A DNA stretch of 64,000 nucleotides from Streptomyces flaveolus (GCF_000716535.1 NZ_JNWV01000014.1:1-64000); one strand, 5' to 3'. Shown: positions 44,243 to 56,974, counted from the first letter of the stretch. Made by a program: numbers and translations. Notes: generated from the sequence alone by a model not told the origin.

Positions 44243-46914
44243 TGGAGTCGGCAGAGATTCGCCGCCGCTGGCTGAGCTTCTTCGAGGAGCGCGGGCACAC
44301 CGTCGTCCCTTCGGCGTCGCTCATCGCGGACGACCCGACTCTGCTCCTCGTCCCCGCCGGCATGGTGCCCTTCAAGCCCTACTTCCTGGGTGAGGTCAAG
44401 CCGCCGTTCCCGCGCGCCACCAGCGTGCAGAAGTGCGTGCGCACGCCCGACATCGAAGAGGTCGGCAAGACCACGCGCCACGGCACCTTCTTCCAGATGT
44501 GCGGCAACTTCTCCTTCGGCGACTACTTCAAGGAAGGCGCCATCAAGCTCGCCTGGGAGCTGCTCACCAGCCCCCAGGACAAGGGTGGTTACGGCCTGGA
44601 GCCGGAGAAGCTCTGGATCACCGTCTACAAGGACGACGACGAGGCCGAGCGCATCTGGCACGAGGTCGTCGGCGTGCCGATGGAGCGCATCCAGCGCCTG
44701 GGCATGAAGGACAACTTCTGGTCCATGGGCGTCCCCGGCCCCTGCGGCCCCTGCTCCGAGATCAACTACGACCGCGGCCCCGAGTTCGGCGTCGAGGGCG
44801 GCCCCGCCGTCAACGACGAGCGGTACGTGGAGATCTGGAACCTCGTCTTCATGCAGTACGAGCGCGGCGAGGGCACCGGCAAGGACAACTTCGAGATCCT
44901 CGGGGACCTGCCGAGCAAGAACATCGACACGGGCCTCGGCCTGGAGCGGCTCGCCATGATTCTGCAGGGCGTGCAGAACATGTACGAGATCGACACCTCC
45001 ATGGCCGTCATCGAGCGGGCCACCGAGCTGACCGGCGTCCGCTACGGCGACGCCCACACCTCGGACGTGTCCCTCCGCGTGGTCACCGACCACATGCGCA
45101 CCGCCACCATGCTCATCGGCGACGGCGTCACCCCCGGCAACGAGGGCCGTGGCTACGTGCTGCGCCGCATCATGCGCCGCGCCATCCGCAACATGCGCCT
45201 GCTCGGCGCCACCGGCCCGGTCGTCAAGGACCTCATCGACGTCGTCATCGGCATGATGGGCCAGCAGTACCCGGAGCTGATCACCGACCGCGAGCGCATC
45301 GAGAAGGTCGCCGTCGCCGAGGAGAACGCCTTCCTCAAGACGCTGAAGGCCGGCACCAACATCCTCGACACCGCCGTGACCGAGACCAAGGCCCAGGGCT
45401 CCAGCGTCCTGCCCGGCGACAAAGCCTTCCTGCTCCACGACACCTGGGGCTTCCCGATCGACCTCACCCTGGAGATGGCCGCCGAACAGGGCCTCTCGGT
45501 GGACGAGGAGGGCTTCCGCCGCCTGATGAAGGAGCAGCGGGAGCGCGCCAAGGCCGACGCCCAGGCCAAGAAGACCGGCCACGCCGACCTCGGTGCCTAC
45601 CGCGAGATCGCCGACGCCGCCGGCGAGACCGACTTCATCGGCTACAGCGACACCGAGGGCGAGTCCACGATCGTGGGCATCCTCGTGAACGGCGTCTCCT
45701 CCCCGGCCGCCACCGAGGGCGACGAGGTCGAGATCGTCCTGGACCGCACCCCGTTCTACGCCGAGGGCGGCGGCCAGATCGGCGACACCGGCCGGATCAA
45801 GGTCGACTCCGGTGCCGTCGTCGAGGTCCGCGACTGCCAGAAGCCGGTCCCGGGCGTGTACGTCCACAAGGGCGTCGTCCAGGTCGGCGAGGTGACCGTC
45901 GGCGCCAAGGCCCACGCCGCCATCGACGCCCGCCGCCGTACGGCCATCGCCCGCGCCCACTCGGCCACCCACCTCACCCACCAGGCGCTGCGCGACGCCC
46001 TCGGCCCGACGGCCGCCCAGGCCGGTTCCGAGAACCAGCCCGGCCGCTTCCGCTTCGACTTCGGCTCCCCGTCCGCCGTGCCGACGGCCGTGATGACCGA
46101 CGTCGAGCAGAAGATCAACGAGGTGCTCGCCCGCGACCTCGACGTGCGCGCCGAGATCATGGGCATCGACGAGGCCAAGAAGCAGGGCGCCATCGCCGAG
46201 TTCGGCGAGAAGTACGGCGACCGGGTCCGCGTCGTGACCATCGGCGACTTCTCCAAGGAGCTGTGCGGCGGCACGCACGTGCACAACACCGCCCAGCTCG
46301 GCCTGGTGAAGCTGCTCGGCGAGTCCTCCATCGGCTCCGGCGTGCGCCGTATCGAGGCCCTGGTCGGCGTCGACGCGTACAACTTCCTCGCCCGCGAGCA
46401 CACGGTCGTCAACCAGCTGACCGAGCTGCTCAAGGGCCGCCCGGAGGAGCTGCCGGAGAAGGTCTCCGCCATGCTCGGCAAGCTGAAGGACGCCGAGAAG
46501 GAGATCGAGAAGTTCCGCGCCGAGAAGGTGCTCCAGGCCGCCGCCGGTCTCGCCGAGTCCGCCAAGGACGTCCGGGGCGTCGCCCTGGTCACCGGTCAGG
46601 TGCCGGACGGCACCACGCCGGACGACCTGCGCAAGCTGGTCCTGGACGTGCGCGGCCGGATCCAGGGCGGCCGGGCCGCGGTCGTGGCCCTGTTCACCGT
46701 CAACAACGGCAAGCCGCTCACGGTCATCGCCACCAACGAGGCCGCCCGCGAGCGCGGCCTCAAGGCCGGTGACCTGGTTCGTACGGCCGCCAAGACGCTC
46801 GGCGGCGGCGGTGGCGGCAAGCCGGACGTCGCCCAGGGCGGCGGCCAGAACCCGGCCGCCGTCGGCGAGGCGGTCGAGGCCGTCGAGCGCCTGGTCGCCG
46901 AGACCGCCAAGTAA
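44242..46914 (+). CDS. alaS: Alanyl-tRNA synthetase
   Basis: An 890-residue class II synthetase. The catalytic core has motif 2 around [12 protein letters not shown] and motif 3 in [11 protein letters not shown]. The middle is the tRNA-recognition domain. The editing domain has zinc-site residues H573 and H577 (HSATH) and C675 and H679 (CGGTH). The C-terminal oligomerisation (C-Ala) domain ends in a glycine-rich [18 protein letters not shown] segment. Editing removes mischarged Ser and Gly. The ATG at 44242 shares its first base with the preceding stop. ruvX follows after 14 bp. Confidence 0.97.
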   Translation: MESAEIRRRWLSFFEERGHTVVPSASLIADDPTLLLVPAGMVPFKPYFLGEVKPPFPRATSVQKCVRTPDIEEVGKTTRHGTFFQMCGNFSFGDYFKEGAIKLAWELLTSPQDKGGYGLEPEKLWITVYKDDDEAERIWHEVVGVPMERIQRLGMKDNFWSMGVPGPCGPCSEINYDRGPEFGVEGGPAVNDERYVEIWNLVFMQYERGEGTGKDNFEILGDLPSKNIDTGLGLERLAMILQGVQNMYEIDTSMAVIERATELTGVRYGDAHTSDVSLRVVTDHMRTATMLIGDGVTPGNEGRGYVLRRIMRRAIRNMRLLGATGPVVKDLIDVVIGMMGQQYPELITDRERIEKVAVAEENAFLKTLKAGTNILDTAVTETKAQGSSVLPGDKAFLLHDTWGFPIDLTLEMAAEQGLSVDEEGFRRLMKEQRERAKADAQAKKTGHADLGAYREIADAAGETDFIGYSDTEGESTIVGILVNGVSSPAATEGDEVEIVLDRTPFYAEGGGQIGDTGRIKVDSGAVVEVRDCQKPVPGVYVHKGVVQVGEVTVGAKAHAAIDARRRTAIARAHSATHLTHQALRDALGPTAAQAGSENQPGRFRFDFGSPSAVPTAVMTDVEQKINEVLARDLDVRAEIMGIDEAKKQGAIAEFGEKYGDRVRVVTIGDFSKELCGGTHVHNTAQLGLVKLLGESSIGSGVRRIEALVGVDAYNFLAREHTVVNQLTELLKGRPEELPEKVSAMLGKLKDAEKEIEKFRAEKVLQAAAGLAESAKDVRGVALVTGQVPDGTTPDDLRKLVLDVRGRIQGGRAAVVALFTVNNGKPLTVIATNEAARERGLKAGDLVRTAAKTLGGGGGGKPDVAQGGGQNPAAVGEAVEAVERLVAETAK

Positions 46915-46928
46915 GAAGCGGTCGAGAG

Positions 46929-47393
46929 ATGCGCAGAGGACGTCGGCTCGCGATCGACGTCGGGGACGCCCGGATCGGGGTCGCCTCGTGCGACCCCGAC
47001 GGGATCCTCGCCACCCCGGTGGAGACCGTCCCCGGCCGGGACATCCCCGCCGCCCACCGCCGGTTGCGTCAGCTGGTGGAGGAGTACGAACCGATCGAGG
47101 TCGTCGTCGGCCTCCCTCGCTCCCTCAAGGGGGGCGAGGGCCCGGCCGCGGTCAAGGTCCGCGCCTTCGCCCAGGAGCTGGCCGGGGGCATCAAGCCGGT
47201 GCCGGTGCGGCTGGTGGACGAGCGGATGACGACGGTGACGGCCAGTCAGGGACTGCGTGCCTCGGGCGTGAAGTCGAAGAAGGGGCGCGCGGTCATCGAC
47301 CAGGCCGCCGCCGTCATCATTTTGCAGCAGGCCCTGGAATCCGAACGGGTGTCAGGCAGACCACCCGGCGAAGGCGTCGAAGTGGTCATCTGA
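46929..47393 (+). CDS. ruvX: Putative Holliday junction resolvase / pre-16S rRNA nuclease YqgF
   Basis: A 154-residue RNase H-like protein with RLAIDVGDARIGVA (first catalytic Asp), the VVGLPRSLKGGEGPAA strand and the VDERMTTVTA segment with a catalytic Glu. E. coli YqgF is needed for 16S rRNA 5'-end maturation, and the family is also called RuvX. The position between alaS and mltG is conserved widely. The ATG at 46929 follows GAGAG. Confidence 0.93.
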   Translation: MRRGRRLAIDVGDARIGVASCDPDGILATPVETVPGRDIPAAHRRLRQLVEEYEPIEVVVGLPRSLKGGEGPAAVKVRAFAQELAGGIKPVPVRLVDERMTTVTASQGLRASGVKSKKGRAVIDQAAAVIILQQALESERVSGRPPGEGVEVVI

Positions 47394-47514
47394 TCGCGAT
47401 ACGGTAACGTTCCGCGCGATGCGCCGGTGTTCGAACAGCCGGGGCACAGCAAGAGGCGGAGCGGAAGCCGGCCCCCGGCCGCGTGACCGTCGGCCTCGCG
47501 GCTCTAGGGGATCG

Positions 47515-49170
47515 ATGACTGAGTATGGCCGGGGCCAAGGCTCCGAACCGTGGCATCCGGAGGACCCGTTGTACGGGGACGGCGGATGGGGAGGACAGCA
47601 GGGCCAGGCGGGCCCGCAGTCCCCCTACGGCGGCCAGCCGCAGCACTATCCGCAGGCGCCGCAGCACGGCGACTGGAGCCAGGCGCAGCAGCCCGGGTAC
47701 GGCGAGCAGCAGCACCAGTACTACGACGGATCGACCCGGCACGAGTACGACCAGCGGTTCGCCCACCAGACCCAGCAGCAGTTCCACCAGGGCGGCTGGG
47801 ACGCGACCGGCACCCACGGCCACGTGCCCTACGCCGCCGACCCCGGCGACCCGTACGGCCAGCAGCCCGTGGCCTACGGCGCGGAGCAGCCCGACTTCTA
47901 TCCCACCGAGGACGCCTACCCGCCGCCGGAGCCGCCCGGCCGCCGGCAGCCCGAACCCGAGCCGCAGGCGCCGGGCGAGGAGGAGCACGCCTTCTTCGCG
48001 GGAGGCGGCGGCGAGGACGACGAGGAGGAGCACGAGCTCCAGAGCCGGCGTGAGCGGCGCGGCAAGAAGCCCGTCAAGAGCAAGAAGCGGCGCACCGGCT
48101 GCGCCTGCATGGTGGTCGTCCTGGTGTTCGGCGGCGGCCTCGGCGGAGTCGGGTATTTCGGCTACCAGTTCTACCAAAATCGTTTCGGCACGGCTCCGGA
48201 CTACGCGGGCGACGGCACCAGCGAGACGGTGACCGTCGAGATCCCGAAGGGCGCGGGCGGCTGGGAGATCGGCCGCCGCCTGAAAGAGGCCGGGGTCGTC
48301 AAGAGCGCCGAGGCGTTCGTCCACGCCCAGACCACGACTCCGGGCGGCGACGGAATCCAGGCGGGCGCCTATCTCCTGAAGAAGGAGATGTCCGCCGCCA
48401 GTGCCGTCCGGCTGATGATGGACCCGCGCAGCCAGAACAATGTGATCGTCACCCCGGGCGAGCGCAATGCCGGTGTCTACGCGGCCATCGACAAGAAACT
48501 CGAACTGTCCGCGGGCACCACCAGGAAGGTCGCCAGGAAGAGTTACAAGAGCCTCGGCCTGCCGGCCTGGGCGCTCAACCAGAACAACGCCGACATCAAG
48601 GACCCGCTGGAGGGCTTCCTCTTCCCGGGCACCTATCCGGCCGCCAAGGGCATGAAGCCCGACGCCGTCCTGAAGCAGATGGTCACCCAGGCCAAGCTGA
48701 AGTACGCCGCCTACGGGCTGACCGAGAAGGCCAAGGCGCTCGGCCTGGACAACGCCTTCGAACTCGTCACGGTGGCGAGCCTGGTGCAGGCCGAGGGCAA
48801 GACCCACGACGACTTCCGCAAGATGGCCGAGGTGGTCTACAACCGCCTCAAGCCCACCAACACCGAGACGAACCGGCTGCTGCAGTTCGACTCGACCTAC
48901 AACTACCTCAAGGGCACGAGCAACATCCACATCTCCGAGCGGGAGATCACCAGCAACCAGGACCCGTACAACACGTACACCCACAAGGGGCTCACTCCCG
49001 GCCCGATCGGCAACCCCGGCGAGGACGCGCTGAAGGCCACCCTGAATCCGACGCACGACGGGTGGATCTACTTCGTGGCGACCGACGGGAGGAGCAACAC
49101 CGAGTTCGCCAAGACCTTCACCGAATTCCAGGAACTCCGGGACAAGTTCAATGCCAACGCGGGCAACTGA
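47515..49170 (+). CDS. mltG: Endolytic transglycosylase MltG
   Basis: A 551-residue protein. The first about 195 residues are a low-complexity cytoplasmic region rich in Q, G, Y, P and H, ending in a basic patch (KKPVKSKKRR). A single membrane helix lies at about 197-215. An external LysM-like part (SETVTVEIPKGAGG) is followed by the YceG catalytic domain. The catalytic glutamate is E427 in ASLVQAEGK. MltG cleaves nascent peptidoglycan and helps set glycan length. The long N-terminus is typical of Streptomyces and could bind divisome or polarisome partners (inference). The start of aroE overlaps its last 20 bp. Confidence 0.94.
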   Translation: MTEYGRGQGSEPWHPEDPLYGDGGWGGQQGQAGPQSPYGGQPQHYPQAPQHGDWSQAQQPGYGEQQHQYYDGSTRHEYDQRFAHQTQQQFHQGGWDATGTHGHVPYAADPGDPYGQQPVAYGAEQPDFYPTEDAYPPPEPPGRRQPEPEPQAPGEEEHAFFAGGGGEDDEEEHELQSRRERRGKKPVKSKKRRTGCACMVVVLVFGGGLGGVGYFGYQFYQNRFGTAPDYAGDGTSETVTVEIPKGAGGWEIGRRLKEAGVVKSAEAFVHAQTTTPGGDGIQAGAYLLKKEMSAASAVRLMMDPRSQNNVIVTPGERNAGVYAAIDKKLELSAGTTRKVARKSYKSLGLPAWALNQNNADIKDPLEGFLFPGTYPAAKGMKPDAVLKQMVTQAKLKYAAYGLTEKAKALGLDNAFELVTVASLVQAEGKTHDDFRKMAEVVYNRLKPTNTETNRLLQFDSTYNYLKGTSNIHISEREITSNQDPYNTYTHKGLTPGPIGNPGEDALKATLNPTHDGWIYFVATDGRSNTEFAKTFTEFQELRDKFNANAGN

Positions 49171-49990
49171 CGGCCGCCGCGCCGCCGTGCTGGGTTCACC
49201 GATCGCCCACTCCCTCTCCCCGGTGCTGCACCGGGCCGCGTACGACGCGGCCGGACTCACCGGCTGGTCGTACGACAGCTTCGACGTCGACGAGGCCGCC
49301 CTGCCCGGCTTCCTGGACAAGCTCGGGCCGGAGTGGGCGGGGCTGTCGCTGACCATGCCGCTCAAGCGGGCGGTCATACCGCTGCTGGACGAGATCAGCG
49401 ACACGGCCGCCTCGGTCGACGCGGTCAACACGCTCGTCTTCACCGAGGACGGCCGCCGGCTCGGTGACAACACGGACATCCCGGGCATGGTGGCCGCCCT
49501 GCGCGAGCACGGCATCGAACAGGTCGACTCCGCCGCCGTCCTCGGCGCCGGCGCCACCGCCTCCTCCGCGCTCGCCGCCCTGGCCCGGATCTGCACCGGG
49601 GAGGTCGTCGCCTACGTCCGCAGCGAGGCCCGCGCCGCCGAGATGCGGCAGTGGGGCGAACGGCTCGACGTGGACGTCCGCACGGCGGACTGGGCCGACG
49701 CGGCCGAGGCCCTGCGCGCACCGCTGGTCATCGCCACCACCCCCGCCGGCACGACCGACGCCCTCGCCGCCGCCGTACCCGAACGCCCCGCCACCCTCTT
49801 CGACGTGCTCTACGACCCCTGGCCCACCGAGCTGGCGGCCCGCTGGTCCATGTTCGGCGGTGCCGTGGTCAGCGGCCTCGACCTGCTGGTCCACCAGGCC
49901 GTGCTCCAGTTCGAGCAGATGACCGGGCGCACCCCGGGCCCCCTGGAGGCCATGCGGCACGCCGGCGAGCTGGCGCTCGCGGCCCGCTGA
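49151..49990 (+). CDS. aroE: Shikimate dehydrogenase
   Basis: A 279-residue NADPH-dependent enzyme reducing 3-dehydroshikimate. The substrate site SPIAHSLSPVLH, the catalytic lysine region SLTMPLKRAVIP, the DNTDIPG segment and the nucleotide loop GAGATASSAL are present. The ATG at 49151 lies inside the end of mltG in another frame (20-bp overlap), so the two are co-transcribed. It is the first of four shikimate genes in this stretch. Confidence 0.95.
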   Translation: MPTRATDGRRAAVLGSPIAHSLSPVLHRAAYDAAGLTGWSYDSFDVDEAALPGFLDKLGPEWAGLSLTMPLKRAVIPLLDEISDTAASVDAVNTLVFTEDGRRLGDNTDIPGMVAALREHGIEQVDSAAVLGAGATASSALAALARICTGEVVAYVRSEARAAEMRQWGERLDVDVRTADWADAAEALRAPLVIATTPAGTTDALAAAVPERPATLFDVLYDPWPTELAARWSMFGGAVVSGLDLLVHQAVLQFEQMTGRTPGPLEAMRHAGELALAAR

Positions 49991-50153
49991 CGCCCCACGC
50001 GCGTCCGCCTGCTGGACCGGCGGCCGGTTCGCACCCCCGGACGTGGGAGGATCGGAGGTGGCGTACCGGGGTCGCGCACCCGGCAGCGCCGTCGCCGTAC
50101 GCGAGGACGCGCGTACGCCGGGCAGTACCGGGCGCGAGCACTGAGGAGCACCG

Positions 50154-52941
<2,788 letters not shown>

Positions 52942-52997
52942 GCCCCGGACCGCTCCCCGCGTCCGATTTCCTTCGCCCGCCGGGCACTTCGAACCGC

Positions 52998-53028
52998 CCC
53001 CGGCCGTTTCACCAGACGACGGCCGGGG
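52998..53028 (+). terminator. Terminator after aroB
   Basis: CCCCGGCCGT (52998-53007) pairs with ACGGCCGGGG (53019-53028) around an 11-base loop, 57 bp past the aroB stop. Confidence 0.7.
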
Positions 53029-53105
53029 ACGGTACCGTTCGGTAGCAAGCGGGGCACGCCCCTGCTGCCAGCGCCAGATGTGTGTACGAGACGGAGTGGC
53101 AACGG

Positions 53106-54005
53106 ATGCAGCACGCAGTGGGGTCTCCGCTGCCGCCGCCCCAGCAGCCGGGGCAGGGCCCGCACGCCGGCTGGGCGTCGGCCGCACACCACCCGGGCCC
53201 GCACCCGGGAGTCTCCCAGGGGCCCGCCCCCGTTCCGCCGCCGGGCTTCCCGGTTGCGCCCGGACCGGTGCCGCCGGCCCCGCAGCGGCCCCCGGTCGGC
53301 TCCGGCCCGGTGCCGCCGCCCCCGCCCCCGCAGCACACCGCCGGCCCGCAGGCCCCCGATAGCACCGGACACGTCCCGCTGCCACCCGGCGGCCCGGTCG
53401 GCGCCCTCGCGGCCCCGTCCGCCGCGGCCACGGCACCGGACCCGGCGGCGACCACCCTCGCCGTCCTCCTCATCGGCCCGGCCGGCGCCGGCAAGACCAG
53501 CGTCGCCAAGTACTGGGCGGACCACCGCCGCGTCCCCACGGCCCACATCAGCCTGGACGACGTCCGCGAATGGGTCCGCTCGGGCTTCGCCGATCCGCAG
53601 TCCGGCTGGAACGACAACTCGGAGGCCCAGTACCGCCTGGCGCGCCGGACCTGCGGTTTCGCCGCGCGCAACTTCCTCGCCAACGGCATCTCCTGCATCC
53701 TGGACGACGCCGTCTTCCCGGACCGCCCGGTCGTCGGCCTCGGCGGCTGGAAGCGGCACGTGGGCCCCGGCCTGCTCCCGGTGGTCCTGCTCCCGGGCCT
53801 CGACGTCGTCCTGGAGCGCAACGCCGAACGCACCGGCAACCGCCGCCTCACGGACGAGGAGGTGGCCCGCATCCACGGCCGCATGGCCGGCTGGTACGGC
53901 TCGGGCCTCCCGATCATCGACAACTCCACGCTGGACGTCCCCGGGACGGCGAGGGTCCTGGACGAGGTCCTGGCGAGAGCGATAGCGAGCCCACCGAGCT
54001 GGTGA
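53106..54005 (+). CDS. Proline-rich P-loop (AAA/kinase-like) protein
   Basis: A 299-residue protein. Residues 1 to about 112 are a disordered Pro/Gly/His-rich segment (runs such as GPVPPPPPPQH). The rest is a P-loop domain with Walker A GPAGAGKTS (124-132), ISLDDVREW, and a GYWN-like region resembling polynucleotide-kinase or zeta-like AAA_33 proteins. The substrate is unknown. The ATG at 53106 is preferred for GGAG 9 bases upstream; a GTG at 53082 would add eight residues. It lies after the aroB terminator and before pepQ, and is probably independent of the aro operon. Confidence 0.8.
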   Translation: MQHAVGSPLPPPQQPGQGPHAGWASAAHHPGPHPGVSQGPAPVPPPGFPVAPGPVPPAPQRPPVGSGPVPPPPPPQHTAGPQAPDSTGHVPLPPGGPVGALAAPSAAATAPDPAATTLAVLLIGPAGAGKTSVAKYWADHRRVPTAHISLDDVREWVRSGFADPQSGWNDNSEAQYRLARRTCGFAARNFLANGISCILDDAVFPDRPVVGLGGWKRHVGPGLLPVVLLPGLDVVLERNAERTGNRRLTDEEVARIHGRMAGWYGSGLPIIDNSTLDVPGTARVLDEVLARAIASPPSW

Positions 54006-54094
54006 GCGGAGGGCTGGTCCCACTCGCACCACCCCCCACCTGCCCCGCAACCCCACTCGGCCCCCGCCGATCGGCATAATCCGGACAAACCTCC

Positions 54095-54109
54095 TACGCT
54101 CATCTCATG
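54095..54109 (+). promoter_or_regulatory. Candidate leaderless promoter of the M24 gene
   Basis: TACGCT at 54095-54100 ends 6 bp before the ATG at 54107, and no ribosome binding site precedes the ATG. This is the spacing of leaderless Streptomyces transcripts. Confidence 0.5.
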
Positions 54110-55213
54110 TCAGAGGTGTACGCGAACCGCCGATCCCGGCTGAGGGAACACTTCAACGCGGCCGGCACCGCGGCAGCGCTCGTCACCCGCCCGGCCAACG
54201 TCCGCTACCTCGCCGCCGCGGCCCCGCAGGGCGCCGCGCTGCTGATCGGCAGAGGCGAGGACGTCCTGGTGTGCGCCGGCCCGCCGGACGACCGCCCCCA
54301 CGAAGGCCAGCCGGACGAGAACCTGCGCCTGCACGTCCTTCCGGCGCACCACGGCGACGCCGCCGTCACGGCGGCCGGCCTCGCCGCCGACCAGGGTGCC
54401 GACTCCGTGGCGGTCGAGGAACACCACCTCACCGTCACCCGGCACCGGGCCATCGCCTCCGTCGCCCCGAGGCTCCGCCTCACCGACCTGGGCGGGGCCG
54501 TGGAACAGCTCAGGGTCGTCAAGGACGAGGAGGAGATCTCCTGTCTCCGCATCGGCGCCGAGATCGCCGACCAGGCCCTCGGCGAGCTGCTGGAGTCGAT
54601 CCTGGTCGGCCGCACCGAACGGCACCTCGCGCTGGAGCTGGAGCGGCGCCTGGTCGATCACGGTGCCGACGGCCCGGCCTTCCCCACCTCCGTGGCCACC
54701 GGGCCGCACGCCGGCCGCCGCGGCCACCGTCCCACCGACCGGCGGGTGGAGGAGGGTGACTTCCTCTCCGTCTGCCTCGGCGCCACCTACCGCGGCTACC
54801 GGTGCGAGATCGGCCGCACCTTCGTCATCGGCACCTCGCCCGCGGACTGGCAGATCGAGCTGTACGACCTGGTCTTCGCCGCCCAGCGGGCCGGACGTGA
54901 GTTCCTGGCACCCGGTGCCGCCTACCGCGACGTGGACCGCGCCGCACGTCAGGTACTGGACTCCGCGGGCTATGCGGAGGCCCTGCCACCGCTGACCGGA
55001 CACGGTGTCGGACTCGAAATCGACGAGGACCCGCAGTTGGCTCCCTCGGCCATGGGTAAACTGGACGCTTGCGTGCCGGTCACCGTCGAACCGGGGGTCC
55101 ACCTCCCGGGCCGGGGCGGTGTCCGGATCGATGACACGCTCGTCGTACGCCCCGAGGCGGACGGCGGACCCGAGCTACTCACCATCACGACCAAGGAGCT
55201 GCTCGCGCTGTAG
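54107..55213 (+). CDS. M24-family (aminopeptidase P-like) protein with substituted metal ligands
   Basis: A 368-residue protein with an N-terminal creatinase-like domain (about 1-130) and a C-terminal pita-bread domain. Canonical M24 prolidases bind two metals through Asp, Asp, His, Glu, Glu. Aligning by the surrounding motifs, these positions read C223 (SVCLG instead of a V-D-x-G), E234 (CEIGRTF instead of S/G-D-x-T-R-T), H299 (TGHGVGLE), E328 (TVEPGVH) and D342 (VRIDDT instead of R-I-E-D). Three of five are changed, so it may be catalytically altered or a binding pseudoenzyme. It is upstream of efp (44-bp gap), as in many bacteria. The ATG at 54107 appears leaderless. Confidence 0.88.
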   Translation: MSEVYANRRSRLREHFNAAGTAAALVTRPANVRYLAAAAPQGAALLIGRGEDVLVCAGPPDDRPHEGQPDENLRLHVLPAHHGDAAVTAAGLAADQGADSVAVEEHHLTVTRHRAIASVAPRLRLTDLGGAVEQLRVVKDEEEISCLRIGAEIADQALGELLESILVGRTERHLALELERRLVDHGADGPAFPTSVATGPHAGRRGHRPTDRRVEEGDFLSVCLGATYRGYRCEIGRTFVIGTSPADWQIELYDLVFAAQRAGREFLAPGAAYRDVDRAARQVLDSAGYAEALPPLTGHGVGLEIDEDPQLAPSAMGKLDACVPVTVEPGVHLPGRGGVRIDDTLVVRPEADGGPELLTITTKELLAL

Positions 55214-55257
55214 CGCGTGACCCGGGGTCGTACGTCAGTCCAGGAGATTCCGCAACC

Positions 55258-55824
55258 GTGGCTTCCACGAACGACCTCAAGAACGGCATGGTGCTCAAGC
55301 TCGAAGGCGGCCAGCTCTGGTCCGTCGTCGAGTTCCAGCACGTCAAGCCCGGCAAGGGCCCGGCCTTCGTGCGCACCAAGCTCAAGAACGTGCTCTCCGG
55401 CAAGGTCGTCGACAAGACCTTCAACGCCGGTGTCAAGGTCGAGACGGCCACTGTCGACAAGCGCGACATGCAGTTCTCGTACATGGACGGCGAGTACTTC
55501 GTCTTCATGGACATGGAGACCTACGACCAGCTGCACATCGACCGGAAGGCCGTCGGCGACGCCGCGAACTTCCTGGTCGAGGGCTTCACCGCCACCGTCG
55601 CGCAGCACGAGGGCGAGGTTCTCTTCGTCGAGCTGCCCGCCGCCGTCGAGCTCACCATCCAGGAGACCGAGCCGGGCGTCCAGGGCGACCGCTCCACCGG
55701 TGGCACCAAGCCCGCCACCCTGGAGACCGGCCACCAGATCCAGGTCCCGCTCTTCATCACCACCGGTGAGAAGATCAAGGTCGACACCCGCACCAGCGAC
55801 TACCTCGGCCGGGTGAACAGCTAA
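55258..55824 (+). CDS. efp: Elongation factor P
   Basis: A 188-residue three-domain translation factor (KOW-like domain I, two OB domains) that relieves ribosome stalling at polyproline. The loop that reaches the peptidyl-transferase centre reads [10 protein letters not shown], with the tip lysine at K33. The symmetric PGKGP loop is the type reported to work without lysine or arginine modification in actinobacteria. The GTG at 55258 follows CAGGAGA. It is followed after 2 bp by nusB. Confidence 0.97.
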   Translation: MASTNDLKNGMVLKLEGGQLWSVVEFQHVKPGKGPAFVRTKLKNVLSGKVVDKTFNAGVKVETATVDKRDMQFSYMDGEYFVFMDMETYDQLHIDRKAVGDAANFLVEGFTATVAQHEGEVLFVELPAAVELTIQETEPGVQGDRSTGGTKPATLETGHQIQVPLFITTGEKIKVDTRTSDYLGRVNS

Positions 55825-55826
55825 CC

Positions 55827-56261
55827 GTGGCTGCCCGCAACACGGCCCGCAAGCGCGCCTTCCAGATCCTCTTCGAGGGCGACCAGCGCGGCGCCGACGT
55901 CCTGACGGTCCTCGCGGACTGGATCCGGCTCTCCCGGGCCGACACCCGGCAGCCGCCGGTCAGCGAGTACACGATGCAGCTGGTCGAGGGCTACGCGGAG
56001 CACGCGAAGCGGATCGACGAGCTGATCGCCCAGTACGCGGTGGGGTGGACGCTCGACCGCATGCCGGTCGTGGACCGCAACATCCTGCGGCTGGGCGCGT
56101 ACGAGCTGATCTGGGTCGACGAGACCCCGGACGCCGTCGTCCTGGACGAGATGGTGCAGCTGGCGAAGGAGTTCTCGACCGACGAGTCGCCGTCGTTCGT
56201 CAACGGCCTGCTGGGCCGCCTGAAGGAACTCAAGCCGTCCCTGCGCCGGGACGAGGCGTAA
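55827..56261 (+). CDS. nusB: Transcription antitermination protein NusB
   Basis: A 144-residue all-helical protein that with S10 (NusE) binds boxA RNA in rRNA operons. The conserved N-terminal AARNTARKRAFQILFE and C-terminal SFVNGLLGRL segments are present. The GTG at 55827 is 2 bp after the efp stop, so efp and nusB are coupled. The gene ends at a 20-bp perfect hairpin. Confidence 0.96.
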   Translation: MAARNTARKRAFQILFEGDQRGADVLTVLADWIRLSRADTRQPPVSEYTMQLVEGYAEHAKRIDELIAQYAVGWTLDRMPVVDRNILRLGAYELIWVDETPDAVVLDEMVQLAKEFSTDESPSFVNGLLGRLKELKPSLRRDEA

Positions 56262-56275
56262 CGCCCGACAGCCAT

Positions 56276-56319
56276 CGCCGGAGGGCCCGCAGCACGTCTG
56301 TGCTGCGGGCCCTCCGGCG
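56276..56319 (+). terminator. Terminator after nusB (20-bp perfect stem)
   Basis: CGCCGGAGGGCCCGCAGCAC (56276-56295) pairs fully with 56300-56319 around the tetraloop GTCT. It starts 15 bp past the nusB stop. Confidence 0.92.
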
Positions 56320-56340
56320 TGTGCCCACCGTCGCCGAAAA

Positions 56341-56386
56341 GCCGCCGGGGTGGCCGGAACCATAGAGTTCCGGCCACCCCGGCGGC
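56341..56386. terminator. Second 20-bp perfect hairpin, facing bldD
   Basis: Positions 56341-56360 pair fully with 56367-56386 around loop CATAGA. It lies 29 bp past the bldD stop on the minus strand and 22 bp beyond the nusB hairpin. Each convergent gene thus has its own strong stop, with readthrough blocked from both sides. Confidence 0.88.
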
Positions 56387-56414
56387 ACGTTTCTGCTGAG
56401 GCGTGTGAGGGCGG

Positions 56415-56918
56415 CTACGCCTCTTCGTGCGTGGCGACCGCGCGGCGCGCGTCCGCGTCGAGAACGCCCCAGCTGATCAGCTGCTCGGTGAGGACCGAGG
56501 GGGACTGGTCGTAGATGACGGCGAGTGTGCGCAGGTCGTCCTGGCGGATGGAGAGCACCTTGCCGTTGTAGTCACCGCGCTGGGACTGGATCGTCGCCGC
56601 GTAGCGCTGCAGGGGGCCCGCCTTCTCGGCCGGCACGGTGGCCAGTCGCTCCAGGTCCAGGACCAGCTTCGGCGGCGGCTCGGCGGCGCCGCCCGGCGTG
56701 GTGCCCGGCAGGAGCTCCTGCACCGGAACGCCATAGAAATCGGCCAGCTCGGCCAGGCGCTGTACGGTCACGGCGCGGTCGCCGCGCTCGTACGAACCGA
56801 CGACCACGGCCTTCCAGCGACCCTGGGACTTCTCCTCGACACCGTGGAGGGAAAGGCCCTGCTGGGTGCGGATGGCCCGGAGCTTGGCCCCGAGCTGTTT
56901 GGCGTATTCGCTGGACAT
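56415..56918 (-). CDS. bldD: BldD, c-di-GMP-responsive master regulator of development
   Basis: A 167-residue DNA-binding protein. The N-terminal XRE-type helix-turn-helix (about 9-65, LRAIRTQQGLSLHGVEEKS, then VVVGSYERGDRAVT) binds operators. The C-terminal domain has the c-di-GMP motif RGD followed by 8 residues and RQDD (RGDYNGKVLSIRQDD). Tetrameric c-di-GMP bridges two C-terminal domains so that BldD represses sporulation genes during vegetative growth. The ATG at 56918 follows GGGGAG. The upstream region carries a BldD-box-like site over the -10, so autoregulation is expected. Confidence 0.97.
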   Translation of the reverse strand: MSSEYAKQLGAKLRAIRTQQGLSLHGVEEKSQGRWKAVVVGSYERGDRAVTVQRLAELADFYGVPVQELLPGTTPGGAAEPPPKLVLDLERLATVPAEKAGPLQRYAATIQSQRGDYNGKVLSIRQDDLRTLAVIYDQSPSVLTEQLISWGVLDADARRAVATHEEA

Positions 56919-56974
56919 ATAGCTCCCCGGACACTGTGTCGACGCGGCCGGAGGCTTTCCCGCCGCGCGGCTGG

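Noticed and set aside
44032..46401. 789-codon minus-strand open frame opposite alaS
   Set aside because: It is the shadow of alaS with biased composition; alaS motifs and codon bias are decisive.
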